A stretch of DNA of 64,000 nucleotides from Roseomonas sp. GC11 (lineage in GTDB: Bacteria > Pseudomonadota > Alphaproteobacteria > Acetobacterales > Acetobacteraceae). Below, in pieces: positions 25,842 to 33,604 of the stretch; the stretch's first letter is position 1, and every line of letters starts with the position of its first letter. Under the pieces are notes generated by a model. The model saw only the letters and a program-made list of their open reading frames with translations, was not told the DNA's origin and searched no databases. Where the stretch lies: the NCBI RefSeq assembly GCF_024437745.1, contig NZ_JANFNY010000009.1:1-64000 (forward strand), given 5' to 3'. Made by a program: the position numbers and the translations under genes.

Positions 25842-27788
25842 TCACCGCAGCCAGCCGCCGCGCGATGTCAGCCAGCCCCGTGGCCGCAGCGGTTCCGCTG
25901 CCACGGGCGGCGAAGCGATCTTCCCACCGGCGGGAATGTCGCTCGCTTGCAGCGGCGCATTTGCCATCTGCTCGCGCAGCTGCGTCCAGAACCGCTCCCC
26001 GTAGCGGTCGGCGCCGAGCAGCCAGAGCGCGGCACGGGCCAGCACCGCGCAGTCCAGCGCCTCATTCCGCTCGCGCAGCTTCGCCCATTCCTGCCGCGCA
26101 AAGCCGCGCCGATCCTTCGCCGTCCGCAGATGCTCCGCCACCAGCTGCTTCACCCATTCGGCCTCGATCCCCTGCGGCAGATGCACCCAGCCCGGCGGAA
26201 ATGCCTCGGCATCGCCACGGCCGAGCCACAGCCGGCGATAGAGATCCGCCTTCCAGGGCGAAACCGACACCGTCCACAGCTTCAGGCCATGGCGCAGCTT
26301 GCGCCCATCCACCAGCGCATCCACCGGCGTCGGACCCTGCACCGGCTGCGCCCGGTTCCAGCCATCCACACCCTTCGTCGGCGCAATCCGCGGATCCCGC
26401 AAATGCCGCAGATGCCCATAGACCGCCGCCGTGTCCCGCCCGCCCGTGTCGACGCAGATCTTGGCAAGCCGCATCGTGCCGCTGCATTCGCGCGGCCAGT
26501 CTCGCGCCAGCAACGTGGCCAGCGCCGTCCAGGGCGCGCGCTCACGCGGGCTGCCGGGGATCACCACATGATCCACCAGCCACGACGAGAAACCCTCGGC
26601 CCAGCCCCAGATATCGCATTCGAGGCGGTCCTCCTGCACGTCCACGCCGGCCGTCAGCACCAGCGCGCCCGATGGGACGATGCCCATCCGAAAATCCTCG
26701 CGCCGCTCGAGCAGCCGCTCCCAGTCCGGCGCCTCGCCCTGCTCCTGCCAAGTCTCTCCCAGCACCGTGTTCTTGAAGGTCTTCAGATCCTCTGCCTTGC
26801 CCTGCGCCGCCTCCCAATCGCGCGCAATCTGCTCCCAGGACAGCCAGCCCACCGGCGAGTAGAGCGCCGAAATGTGGAAGCCCACCGTGTGCGGATCTTC
26901 AGCCTGCGCCGTCGCACGCCATTCGCCACCGGCCAGCATCGCCGTCTTGTGATGCTCTTCGATGCCGGCGTCACAGGATTCGCAGTGGTAGCGGACCGAG
27001 CGCGGGTCGCCCTTCTCCCAGCGCAGCCGCTCGAAGTGCAGCCACTGCATCTCCTGGCAGTGCGGACAGGGGACGAAGTAGCGCCGCTGATCGGAGGCCT
27101 GGTACTCCCGCTCGATCCGGCTGCGGCCGGCAATCGTCGGCGTCGAGACGAGGAACGCCTTGCGCCGCCAGCCGAAGGTGCGCGCCCGCGCCTCGGCCAG
27201 TGCGATCGGGTCACCCTCCCCTTCGACATCGCCCGGATAGGCATCAATCTCGTCGAGAAAGAGAAACCGCGCCGTCATCGAGCGCAGCCCGACCGCGCTG
27301 TTCGCCCCCGTCAGCACCAGGATGCCGCCGGGGAATTCCTTCGACAGCAGCGTGTTCCCGCTATCCCGCGCTCGGGCCGGTGCCACCCGATCCTTGAGCG
27401 CCGGCGTCTCCTCCAGCAGCGGATCGATGCGCTGGCGCGAGAAGCGCTTGGCCAGTTCGACGGTGGGCTGCACGGCCAGCACTGGCGCCGGCACGTGATG
27501 CAGGATGTAGCCCAGCCAGCAGTTGCCGCTCTCGGTGGCGCCGACCTGGGCGCCCTTCATGAAAACCACGCGCCGCGCGGGATGCACCGCCGAGAGCGCA
27601 TTCATCACCTCCCGCAGATAGGGTGTGCGCGCGGTGCGCCAGGGGCCGGGCTCGGCCGAGGCACGGCTGCCGAGGATACGGTGCTGCTCGGCCCATTGCG
27701 AGACGGTGAGCTGCGGCGGCGGGCGCAGCATGCTGCCAGCCCGCCGGCGCACATGCTCACGCGTCCGCGGGCCGATCTCCGCCGGCAC
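25842..27788 (-). CDS. Phage terminase large subunit, GpA family
   Basis: A 648-residue terminase ATPase-nuclease of the lambda GpA family. Visible parts: QWAEQHRILGSRASAEPGPW near residue 31, a Walker-A-like MKGAQVGATESG, Walker B FLFLDEIDAYPGD, a zinc-ribbon-like pair CPHC...CESC, and the nuclease domain start VLTAGVDVQEDRLECDIWGW. It cuts concatemeric DNA and drives packaging into the prohead. No lesion is seen. It overlaps the small-subunit gene by 32 bp. Confidence 0.93.
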   Translation of the reverse strand: MPAEIGPRTREHVRRRAGSMLRPPPQLTVSQWAEQHRILGSRASAEPGPWRTARTPYLREVMNALSAVHPARRVVFMKGAQVGATESGNCWLGYILHHVPAPVLAVQPTVELAKRFSRQRIDPLLEETPALKDRVAPARARDSGNTLLSKEFPGGILVLTGANSAVGLRSMTARFLFLDEIDAYPGDVEGEGDPIALAEARARTFGWRRKAFLVSTPTIAGRSRIEREYQASDQRRYFVPCPHCQEMQWLHFERLRWEKGDPRSVRYHCESCDAGIEEHHKTAMLAGGEWRATAQAEDPHTVGFHISALYSPVGWLSWEQIARDWEAAQGKAEDLKTFKNTVLGETWQEQGEAPDWERLLERREDFRMGIVPSGALVLTAGVDVQEDRLECDIWGWAEGFSSWLVDHVVIPGSPRERAPWTALATLLARDWPRECSGTMRLAKICVDTGGRDTAAVYGHLRHLRDPRIAPTKGVDGWNRAQPVQGPTPVDALVDGRKLRHGLKLWTVSVSPWKADLYRRLWLGRGDAEAFPPGWVHLPQGIEAEWVKQLVAEHLRTAKDRRGFARQEWAKLRERNEALDCAVLARAALWLLGADRYGERFWTQLREQMANAPLQASDIPAGGKIASPPVAAEPLRPRGWLTSRGGWLR

Positions 27789-28281
27789 TGCCGAGGCCTG
27801 GGGGATCGAAGCGATCGGCGGCCTCCGTCAGCAGATCGGTGATGTGGCTCTGCAGGATGGTCTGCAGCAGATGCGGCTCCACGCCGAGTTCGGCGGCGAT
27901 CAGACCGGAGACACGCGCGGGCCAGTTCAGCAGTGTATCGCGCATGGCGCCGGCCATCTCGTCAATCGTCGCATTGGCCTCGGCCACGTCGATCAGGCGC
28001 CGCTTGCTTTCATCCAGAGCGAGACGCTGCGCCTCCACCTTCAGCGCCAGCTGCGCCACTTTCAGCCGCGCATAGGGCGTGGCCTCGGCCGCTCCCCCGG
28101 CCGCCAGGGGCGAGCGGTGCGGATCCGCTGTTTCCACCAGCCGGCGGCGGGTCTTGGCGATATCCCATTGTCCGTCGGGCTCGCGCTCGATGCGGCCGCT
28201 GCTCTCGGCTTTGCGCAGCGCCGTCTCGCTGACACCAATGCGACGCGCCGCCTCGCGGGTGGAGAGCGTCAGTTCCGGCAT
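27757..28281 (-). CDS. Putative terminase small subunit
   Basis: A 174-residue DNA-binding protein with an N-terminal HTH (TLSTREAARRIGVSETALRK) and a long helical middle, directly upstream of and overlapping the large terminase gene. This fits Nu1/DUF1441-type small subunits that recognise the packaging site. Start ATG 28281 follows a GGAGGTCG ribosome site. Confidence 0.75.
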   Translation of the reverse strand: MPELTLSTREAARRIGVSETALRKAESSGRIEREPDGQWDIAKTRRRLVETADPHRSPLAAGGAAEATPYARLKVAQLALKVEAQRLALDESKRRLIDVAEANATIDEMAGAMRDTLLNWPARVSGLIAAELGVEPHLLQTILQSHITDLLTEAADRFDPPGLGSAGGDRPADA

Positions 28282-28372
28282 GGCGGCGACCTCCCGCCGT
28301 GCTCATCCAAGGATGTGACGGACAAAGCCCGCCACGATGTCGCGGCGGGCCTCGCGATGCCGGGGGGATCGC

Positions 28373-29104
28373 TCAATCGGCGATGCGGTAGACCGAGTAG
28401 GATCCCTTGGCGCCGTCCTTGTTCGGGCCGACCTGGCGGATGCGCTCAGCCGCGATCACGGTGAGGCCCTGGCGCCGCTTGAGGCCGGCGAAAAAGCCTC
28501 TCACGGTGTGTTGCTGCCAGCCCGTGGCCTCGCAGATCTGCGCGATGCTGGCCCCCTCTGGCCGGCGCAGCAACGCCAGCACCGCCTCCTGCTTGGTGCC
28601 CTCGCGGGGCTTGCGCGGCGCGGGAGAGGCCGGCCCCGCCAGGGCCAGCCGCAGGGCTGCCATCGGCGCGTCGAGCGAAGCCTCCGCCTCCCAGGCTGCC
28701 AGCACCGCCGCGGCCGCGGCGCGCAGGCGGCCGCCTGGGGCGGGTGTGGGCGCCGCTGGGGCGGCTTCGGTGGCTGGGGGCTCCTCACCCTGCGGCGTGG
28801 CCTCCTCGGCCTCTGGCGGCGCCGTGTCCGCGCCCGTGGCGGGCTCCTCTGCCGCGCTCTCCTCCCCCAAGGCCCGCAGCCCCGCCTCGGTGATCTGCAA
28901 CGCCATCGTCGCGCCGGCGATCGTCCAGGCCGTGGCCGCCTCCCCCTCCGGGCTCGGCTGCGTCCGCACCAGCCCCTGCTTCAGCAGCGCCTGCGCCACT
29001 TTCTGCCGCGCTCCCGCCGGCAACCGCGCCGGCACCTGCGCCAGATGCGTCGGGTGCTGCGCGGCGGCAGCCAGAATGGCGCGCTGGGTATCGGAGAGTG
29101 TCAT
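28373..29104 (-). CDS. DUF3489-containing protein
   Basis: A 243-residue protein. Residues 1-70 look like a degenerate winged helix (TLSDTQRAILAAAAQHPTHL); the middle 75-140 is a low-complexity Ala/Glu/Pro linker; the last 75 residues hold a DUF3489-type domain (REGTKQEAVLALLRRPEGAS, then WQQHTVRGFFAGLKRRQGL). Such proteins are frequent in alphaproteobacterial prophages and are probably DNA-binding. Biological role unknown. Confidence 0.7.
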   Translation of the reverse strand: MTLSDTQRAILAAAAQHPTHLAQVPARLPAGARQKVAQALLKQGLVRTQPSPEGEAATAWTIAGATMALQITEAGLRALGEESAAEEPATGADTAPPEAEEATPQGEEPPATEAAPAAPTPAPGGRLRAAAAAVLAAWEAEASLDAPMAALRLALAGPASPAPRKPREGTKQEAVLALLRRPEGASIAQICEATGWQQHTVRGFFAGLKRRQGLTVIAAERIRQVGPNKDGAKGSYSVYRIAD

Positions 29105-29203
29105 CCTCGGGCTCCTCGCTCACGCACCCGATCCGCCGGGTGCTACCACCCCAAGCCCCGCCGGGCAGAACCCGATCGGGGCGCGGTGCGGGCGGGACCC
29201 GGC

Positions 29204-29434
29204 TCAGGCAGCGTACTCGCCGCGGCGGAAATGCTGATCCGCGAGGCGCTTCAGCGTCGCCGTCGCCTCCGCCAGCCAGGCGGCTTCGCCCCAGAGGATG
29301 GCGTCGGGGCTGGCGCCAAAATGATCCGCGCTGGCCTGCTGGAGTTCGTCGATCAGGGCATCAAACTCCGCCTTCTTCGCCAGGAAGGCGGCCAGGCTCT
29401 TCTCCTGATTGCGGCTGCTGCGCTGGGTCATCAT
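29204..29434 (-). CDS. Small phage protein of unknown function
   Basis: A 76-residue, mostly helical acidic protein (RNQEKSLAAFLAKKAEFDAL, then WGEAAWLAEATATLKRLADQ). ATG 29434 is chosen because GGAGGACGGAGACG lies just upstream; the longer frame to 29563 is Arg-rich shadow. It sits between DUF3489 and methyltransferase genes in the same direction. No family is recognised. Confidence 0.55.
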   Translation of the reverse strand: MMTQRSSRNQEKSLAAFLAKKAEFDALIDELQQASADHFGASPDAILWGEAAWLAEATATLKRLADQHFRRGEYAA

Positions 29435-29522
29435 CGTCTCCGTCCTCCGGCGCAGGAGCCTCTCCCCTGCGCGTGACGGACCATTCGCGCTGTGGCGCGC
29501 ACGAGCCAAGCAGATTGAGCGC

Positions 29523-30800
29523 CTATGACGATGCTTTCTCGACAGCGCAGCGTTGGGCTGCAATGTCAGCGAATGTGCGATCCTCGCCGTCCAGTACGGC
29601 CACCTCGCCCGTCATCGCCTCCCAGCGCTGGAGCGTGACGTCACAGTAGGAAGGATCGATCTCCATCGCCAAGCAGACCCGCCCGCTCGTCTCGGCGGCG
29701 ATGATGGCGGTGCCGCTGCCGCAGAAGGGCTCGTAGATCGCCTCCCCCGCCTCGCTGTTATTCAGCATCGGCCGGCGCATGCACTCCACCGGCTTCTGCG
29801 TGCCATGCACCGTCGCCAGATCCTCTGCCCCGGCGCCAATCGACCACAGCGTCGTCTGATCCCGCGCACCCTGCCAGTGCCCGGTTGCACCCTTGCGCAC
29901 GCCATAAAGGCACGGCTCATGGCGCCAATGATAATCCCCCCGCCCCAGCACGAGCCGTGGCTTGGCCCAGATGATCTGGCTGCGGATCACGAAGCCGGCA
30001 GCCTCCAGGCTCTCGATCACCGTGCGCGCATGCACCCCCGCATGCCAGACATAGGCGACATCGCCTGGAAACAGCGCCCAGGCCGCACGCCAATCGGCGC
30101 GATCATCATTGGCCACCTTGCCGGTGCGCATCGTCACCGAGAGGCCGGCCTCGTTCCGCCATTGCGGATCGTAATTCACCCCGTAGGGCGGGTCTGTGAC
30201 CATCAGATGCGGCTGCGCGCCCGCCAGCAGACGCGCCACGTCGCGCGCCTGAGTGCTGTCGCCGCAGAGCAGGCGATGCCGCCCGAGGCGCCACAGATCG
30301 CCAGGCCGCGTCACAGGCTGCGCCGGCGGCTCCGGCGCCGGCGCGTCTGGATCACCGGAGATCTGTTCGCCGCCCGAGAAAGAATCCAGGCTGGCCAGCA
30401 GGCGATCGATCTCCACGCCCGAGAAGCCCAGCCCATCAAGATCCACCACTGCCTCGTCGCGGATACGGGCGATCTCCGCGGCCAGCAGCGCCTCATCCCA
30501 GCCGGAGTTCAGGGCGATCTGGTTGTCCGCCAGCCGTAGCGCGCGCGCCTGCGCCTCGCTCAGATGCGCCAGACGGATCGCCGGCACCGCCGCCATGCCG
30601 AGGCGCTGGGCGGCCAGCACGCGGCCATGGCCGGCCACCAGGACGCCGGCGGCATCCACCAGCACCGGATTGACGAAGCCGAACTCGGCGATCGAGGCGG
30701 CGATCTGCGCCACCTGCGCGTCCGAATGGGTGCGGGCGTTCTCGGCGTAGGGAACCAACACTGCCACCGCCATGGAGGCTACCCGGAGTTCAGCCTGCAT
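29523..30800 (-). CDS. ParB-domain DNA methyltransferase, probable N6-adenine type
   Basis: About 425 residues in two parts. Residues 1-110 are a ParB/Srx-like domain (VPYAENARTHSDAQVAQIAA, LVDAAGVLVAGHGRVLAAQR). From about 165 comes a class beta methyltransferase with motif IV TDPPYGVNYD before motif I FCGSGTAIIAAE. DPPY suggests N6-adenine methylation. Start ATG 30800 overlaps the next methyltransferase by 11 bp. Such fusions in phages mark DNA against restriction or regulate transcription; recognition sequence unknown. Confidence 0.85.
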   Translation of the reverse strand: MQAELRVASMAVAVLVPYAENARTHSDAQVAQIAASIAEFGFVNPVLVDAAGVLVAGHGRVLAAQRLGMAAVPAIRLAHLSEAQARALRLADNQIALNSGWDEALLAAEIARIRDEAVVDLDGLGFSGVEIDRLLASLDSFSGGEQISGDPDAPAPEPPAQPVTRPGDLWRLGRHRLLCGDSTQARDVARLLAGAQPHLMVTDPPYGVNYDPQWRNEAGLSVTMRTGKVANDDRADWRAAWALFPGDVAYVWHAGVHARTVIESLEAAGFVIRSQIIWAKPRLVLGRGDYHWRHEPCLYGVRKGATGHWQGARDQTTLWSIGAGAEDLATVHGTQKPVECMRRPMLNNSEAGEAIYEPFCGSGTAIIAAETSGRVCLAMEIDPSYCDVTLQRWEAMTGEVAVLDGEDRTFADIAAQRCAVEKASS

Positions 30801-32238
30801 CGACCAGCACCTCCCTCCGCTCTGCGGTGATGCTGTCATAGTCGCGCCCATCCTCCGCCAGCGTCACCGCCAGATCAGGATGCAGCAGGCGCCAACGGGC
30901 AATGGCCAGGTCGACATAGGCCGGTGCCAACTCGATCGCCCGCACCGGCCGGCCCGTCCGCTGGCCAGCCAGGAGCGTGGTGCCGGAGCCGGCAAAGGGC
31001 TCGAACACCGCCTCTCCCGCCTCCGTGTAGGCCCGCATCAGGAATTCAGGCAGCGCCACAGGGAAGACCGCCGGATGCTCCGTCTCGATGCCGCGACCCT
31101 TGTGCCGGGTAATCCGCAGCACGCTGTCCGGGATACGCATCTCCTGCACCGGCAGGCCGATATGGGTGTAGGCTTTCACCGCGCCATCGGCAGCCCGCAG
31201 GCCGCTACCCTTGTTCGGCGTGCCGGCCCATTTGCAGGGCACGATCTTGTTCGGCGGGCGGGGCTGGCGGTTGAAGTGGAACAGCAGCTCGAAGGCCGGC
31301 GCCAGGCGGCCATTCCAATCCCCCGGCAGGCCGGGCCCCTGATCCCAGGCATAGAGGCCAAAGCGCCGCCAGCCCTGCCCGCGCATCCAATCCAGCCAGC
31401 CCTGCCAGTAGGGCTGCCATTCCCCCTCCCGGTGGATCAGGCCGAGATTCACCAGCACCTGCCCGTCATCCCGCAGGATCCGCGGCAGATGCTGGAACAC
31501 GCCGCGCATCAGCGCCTCCCAATCGCCGACGCCGCCGGTGGTGTAGTCGCGCTGGTTGCCATAGGGCGGGCTGGTGAAGAGCAGCGCCGCGCGATCCTCG
31601 CCCAGCACGCGCGCCACGGCCGCGGCGTCAGTGCTGTCGCCGCAGAGCAGCCGATGCTCGCCCAGAAGCCAGAGATCGCCGGGCCGAGTGACAGGCTGGC
31701 GCGGCGGATCGGGCGTGGCATCCGCGGGATCCTCCTCCGCCGCGCCCTCCCCGCCCTCCTGGACGGCGGGCGCCGACAGAGCCTCGGGCGCGTCGCCGTC
31801 GGACACGGCCTCTCCAGCCGCCGCGAGGATGTCGTCGAGTTCCGCCGCCGAGAAGCCCAGCGCCGCCAGATCCAACTCCGCCGCCCCCTGCACCACCGCC
31901 AGCGCCTCGCGCAGCAGCGCCTGATCCCAACTGGCATTCTCCGCAATGCGGTTGTCGGCCAGCCGCAGCGCCTCCTTCTGCGCCGGCGACAAATGCCGCA
32001 GCACGATGGTCGGCACCGTCTCCAGCCCCAGCGCCAGCGCCGCCTCGAGCCGGCCATGGCCGGCAATCAGCACGCCGGCCTCGTCCACCAGCAGCGGGTT
32101 GGTGAAGCCAAAGGCGCGCATGCTGGCCTGGATCTGCGCGATCTGCGCCGGCGCATGCCGCCGCGCATTGCCGGGATGCGCGCGCAGCTCCGCCGCCGGG
32201 CGCAGCAGGATCGTCGCCGCCAGCCAGGGAAGCGTCAT
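30790..32238 (-). CDS. ParB-domain DNA methyltransferase, probable N4-cytosine type
   Basis: A 482-residue relative of the downstream gene with the same plan: ParB-like N-terminus (LRAHPGNARRHAPAQIAQIQ, GHGRLEAALALGLETVPTIV), Ala/Pro-rich linker near 170-190, then a methyltransferase. Its motif IV is TSPPYGNQRDY, the SPPY form typical of N4-cytosine enzymes, and motif I is FEPFAGSGTTLLAGQ. It is tandem with a DPPY enzyme, so two different modifications may be made. Confidence 0.85.
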   Translation of the reverse strand: MTLPWLAATILLRPAAELRAHPGNARRHAPAQIAQIQASMRAFGFTNPLLVDEAGVLIAGHGRLEAALALGLETVPTIVLRHLSPAQKEALRLADNRIAENASWDQALLREALAVVQGAAELDLAALGFSAAELDDILAAAGEAVSDGDAPEALSAPAVQEGGEGAAEEDPADATPDPPRQPVTRPGDLWLLGEHRLLCGDSTDAAAVARVLGEDRAALLFTSPPYGNQRDYTTGGVGDWEALMRGVFQHLPRILRDDGQVLVNLGLIHREGEWQPYWQGWLDWMRGQGWRRFGLYAWDQGPGLPGDWNGRLAPAFELLFHFNRQPRPPNKIVPCKWAGTPNKGSGLRAADGAVKAYTHIGLPVQEMRIPDSVLRITRHKGRGIETEHPAVFPVALPEFLMRAYTEAGEAVFEPFAGSGTTLLAGQRTGRPVRAIELAPAYVDLAIARWRLLHPDLAVTLAEDGRDYDSITAERREVLVDAG

Positions 32239-32606
32239 GGGATCATCCGGATCAGGAGAGGATCGGCATCGCGCGGGCGCAATTGCGCACCGCGAACCTT
32301 GTTTTTGGCCTGGCGCTAGGGGGTTTGCGCGCTTCCGCTCCCCGCATACAGTATTCGCAGGAAGGACTCTGGATTTTTATTTGTTCTGTTCTTCAGATCA
32401 TCCGAAGAATGACTTGCAGGCCCTTCGCGATTTACTTCTCTCCTCGCTTCGGAGGGAGGGGCTGCCGCCCTCTCCCCCTGCGCGATCGCAGTCTTTCAAG
32501 GTGGGTCGATGATAGAACGCCCGAATCTCGGCTGCAACACGACATTCTTTCGCTCTTCTACCCTGCGCTGCGCTTCCTCGATTTTTCTTCGTCCCTGTGC
32601 CTGACT
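32239..32606. other. Non-coding gap upstream of the methyltransferase pair
   Basis: 368 bp with no supported gene. It is less GC-rich than the flanks, with T-rich stretches near 32373-32402 and a dyad around 32443-32475. It probably holds the promoter of the minus-strand methyltransferase/terminase operon, but no clear -35/-10 pair stands out. Confidence 0.35.
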
Positions 32607-33161
32607 TCAAGCAGCCCGTTGCCGCGGTGTCAGCCGGAAATGCGCTGCCAGCACGCTGAGCGTCGCCACCAGCATCCCCTGCGCTTGCGGCGAAGGCACG
32701 GGGCGTCCGCCCCAGCCCTCCCGCATCGCCCATTCCCGCACCGACATCTCCAGCCCGATGACATACCAGGCACAGGAGCCGGCCGCGCTGTCATGCCCAC
32801 CGAGCACATCCAGCGCCGCCGCCACGCGGCGCCGGGCCTCGATGTTGCGCTCCGACAGCGCATCGGCCGTCTTGCCCGGCATCCGGATCAGCGGCGAGTG
32901 GCTCATGCCATCCAGCGCCGCACGCCGGAACAGCCCGCGGAAAATCTCCCCCGCCTCATGCATTGGCGGCGTGATCGTGCCATTGGCCAGCATCAGCCCC
33001 AGCGTGTCCACCGCCCGCCGATGCGCGATCGGCGTGCCCGTCTCCGGATCCGCCTCCCGCATCGGCTCCGAGAAGCCGCCATGCTGCAACCGCCACTGCG
33101 AGGGCTTCGACAGATCCTCACGCGGCTTTGCCACGCGCTTCGTCATCCGCTTACCGGCCAT
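32607..33161 (-). CDS. Phage protein with DUF6456-like C-terminus
   Basis: About 184 residues. The C-terminal half (SAAGSCAWYVIGLEMSVREW, then QGMLVATLSVLAAHF) resembles the DUF6456 module, found in phage regulators of alphaproteobacteria. The N-terminal half is basic with no recognised fold. ATG 33161 is preferred because GGAGGAGGCC lies 5-15 bp upstream. It overlaps the preceding small gene by 11 bp. Confidence 0.6.
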   Translation of the reverse strand: MAGKRMTKRVAKPREDLSKPSQWRLQHGGFSEPMREADPETGTPIAHRRAVDTLGLMLANGTITPPMHEAGEIFRGLFRRAALDGMSHSPLIRMPGKTADALSERNIEARRRVAAALDVLGGHDSAAGSCAWYVIGLEMSVREWAMREGWGGRPVPSPQAQGMLVATLSVLAAHFRLTPRQRAA

Positions 33162-33381
33162 GCTGGCCTCCTCCATGACGCGGCCCCCAGCGCCGCGTGG
33201 CTTCGTTGGTGACGGCCTGGCGCAGCCAGGGATCGGTGATGTCCTCGATGGCCAGCGAGGCCACGCCCTGCTCGTGCCAGACGCGGCGACGCAGGGCCTC
33301 CATCTCGGGGCTGCTGGTCGGGCTGCGGGGGCCTCGGTCGAGGCAGGATCGCGGTGGCCGCGGGGCGCCTGGCAGGGTCAT
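33151..33381 (-). CDS. Small phage protein of unknown function
   Basis: A 76-residue protein with a Pro/Arg-rich start and a well-behaved C-terminal core (MEALRRRVWHEQGVASLAIE, DPWLRQAVTNEATRRWGPR). It overlaps the start of the DUF6456-like gene by 11 bp, which supports a real coding pair. It is the first gene after the AT-rich repeat island at 33420-33495. No function assigned. Confidence 0.55.
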   Translation of the reverse strand: MTLPGAPRPPRSCLDRGPRSPTSSPEMEALRRRVWHEQGVASLAIEDITDPWLRQAVTNEATRRWGPRHGGGQHGR

Positions 33382-33419
33382 GCGCCACCTCGCGAAACCG
33401 TGAGCGCGGGTGGGTAGGA

Positions 33420-33495
33420 GGGGGCGCCCCCTCTAGAGGAGAGATAATTCAATAATATATAATAATTCAATATACCTCTTCTAACGGCGCCCCCC
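33420..33495. repeat. AT-rich island with direct repeats between GC arms (possible origin)
   Basis: A strikingly AT-rich core (33438-33475) contains two exact copies of ATAATTCAATA (33444-33454, 33462-33472) spaced 18 bp apart, flanked by 9-bp GC arms that pair (33420-33428 with 33486-33494). Immediately right, 33496-33520 is an alternating GTGTGTGT...GCGCGCGC purine-pyrimidine tract. It lies next to the primase-polymerase gene. Iteron-like repeats in an AT-rich pocket near a primase suggest a phage replication origin; a large terminator or promoter is the alternative. Confidence 0.45.
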
Positions 33496-33604
33496 TGTGT
33501 GTGTCTGCGCGCGCGCGTGAAGGATTGAGGTATTGAATGCCCGGCCGAGACCGGCGGTTTGCCTGGGTTTCCAGCGGCGGATAGTTCACGGCCCACCAAA
33601 TGCA

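Noticed and set aside
24190-27842. Long plus-strand ORFs (522 and 748 codons) opposite the portal and terminase genes.
   Set aside because: They are antisense shadows of GC-rich genes, rich in Arg/His/Pro, and the opposite strand encodes well-conserved phage proteins.
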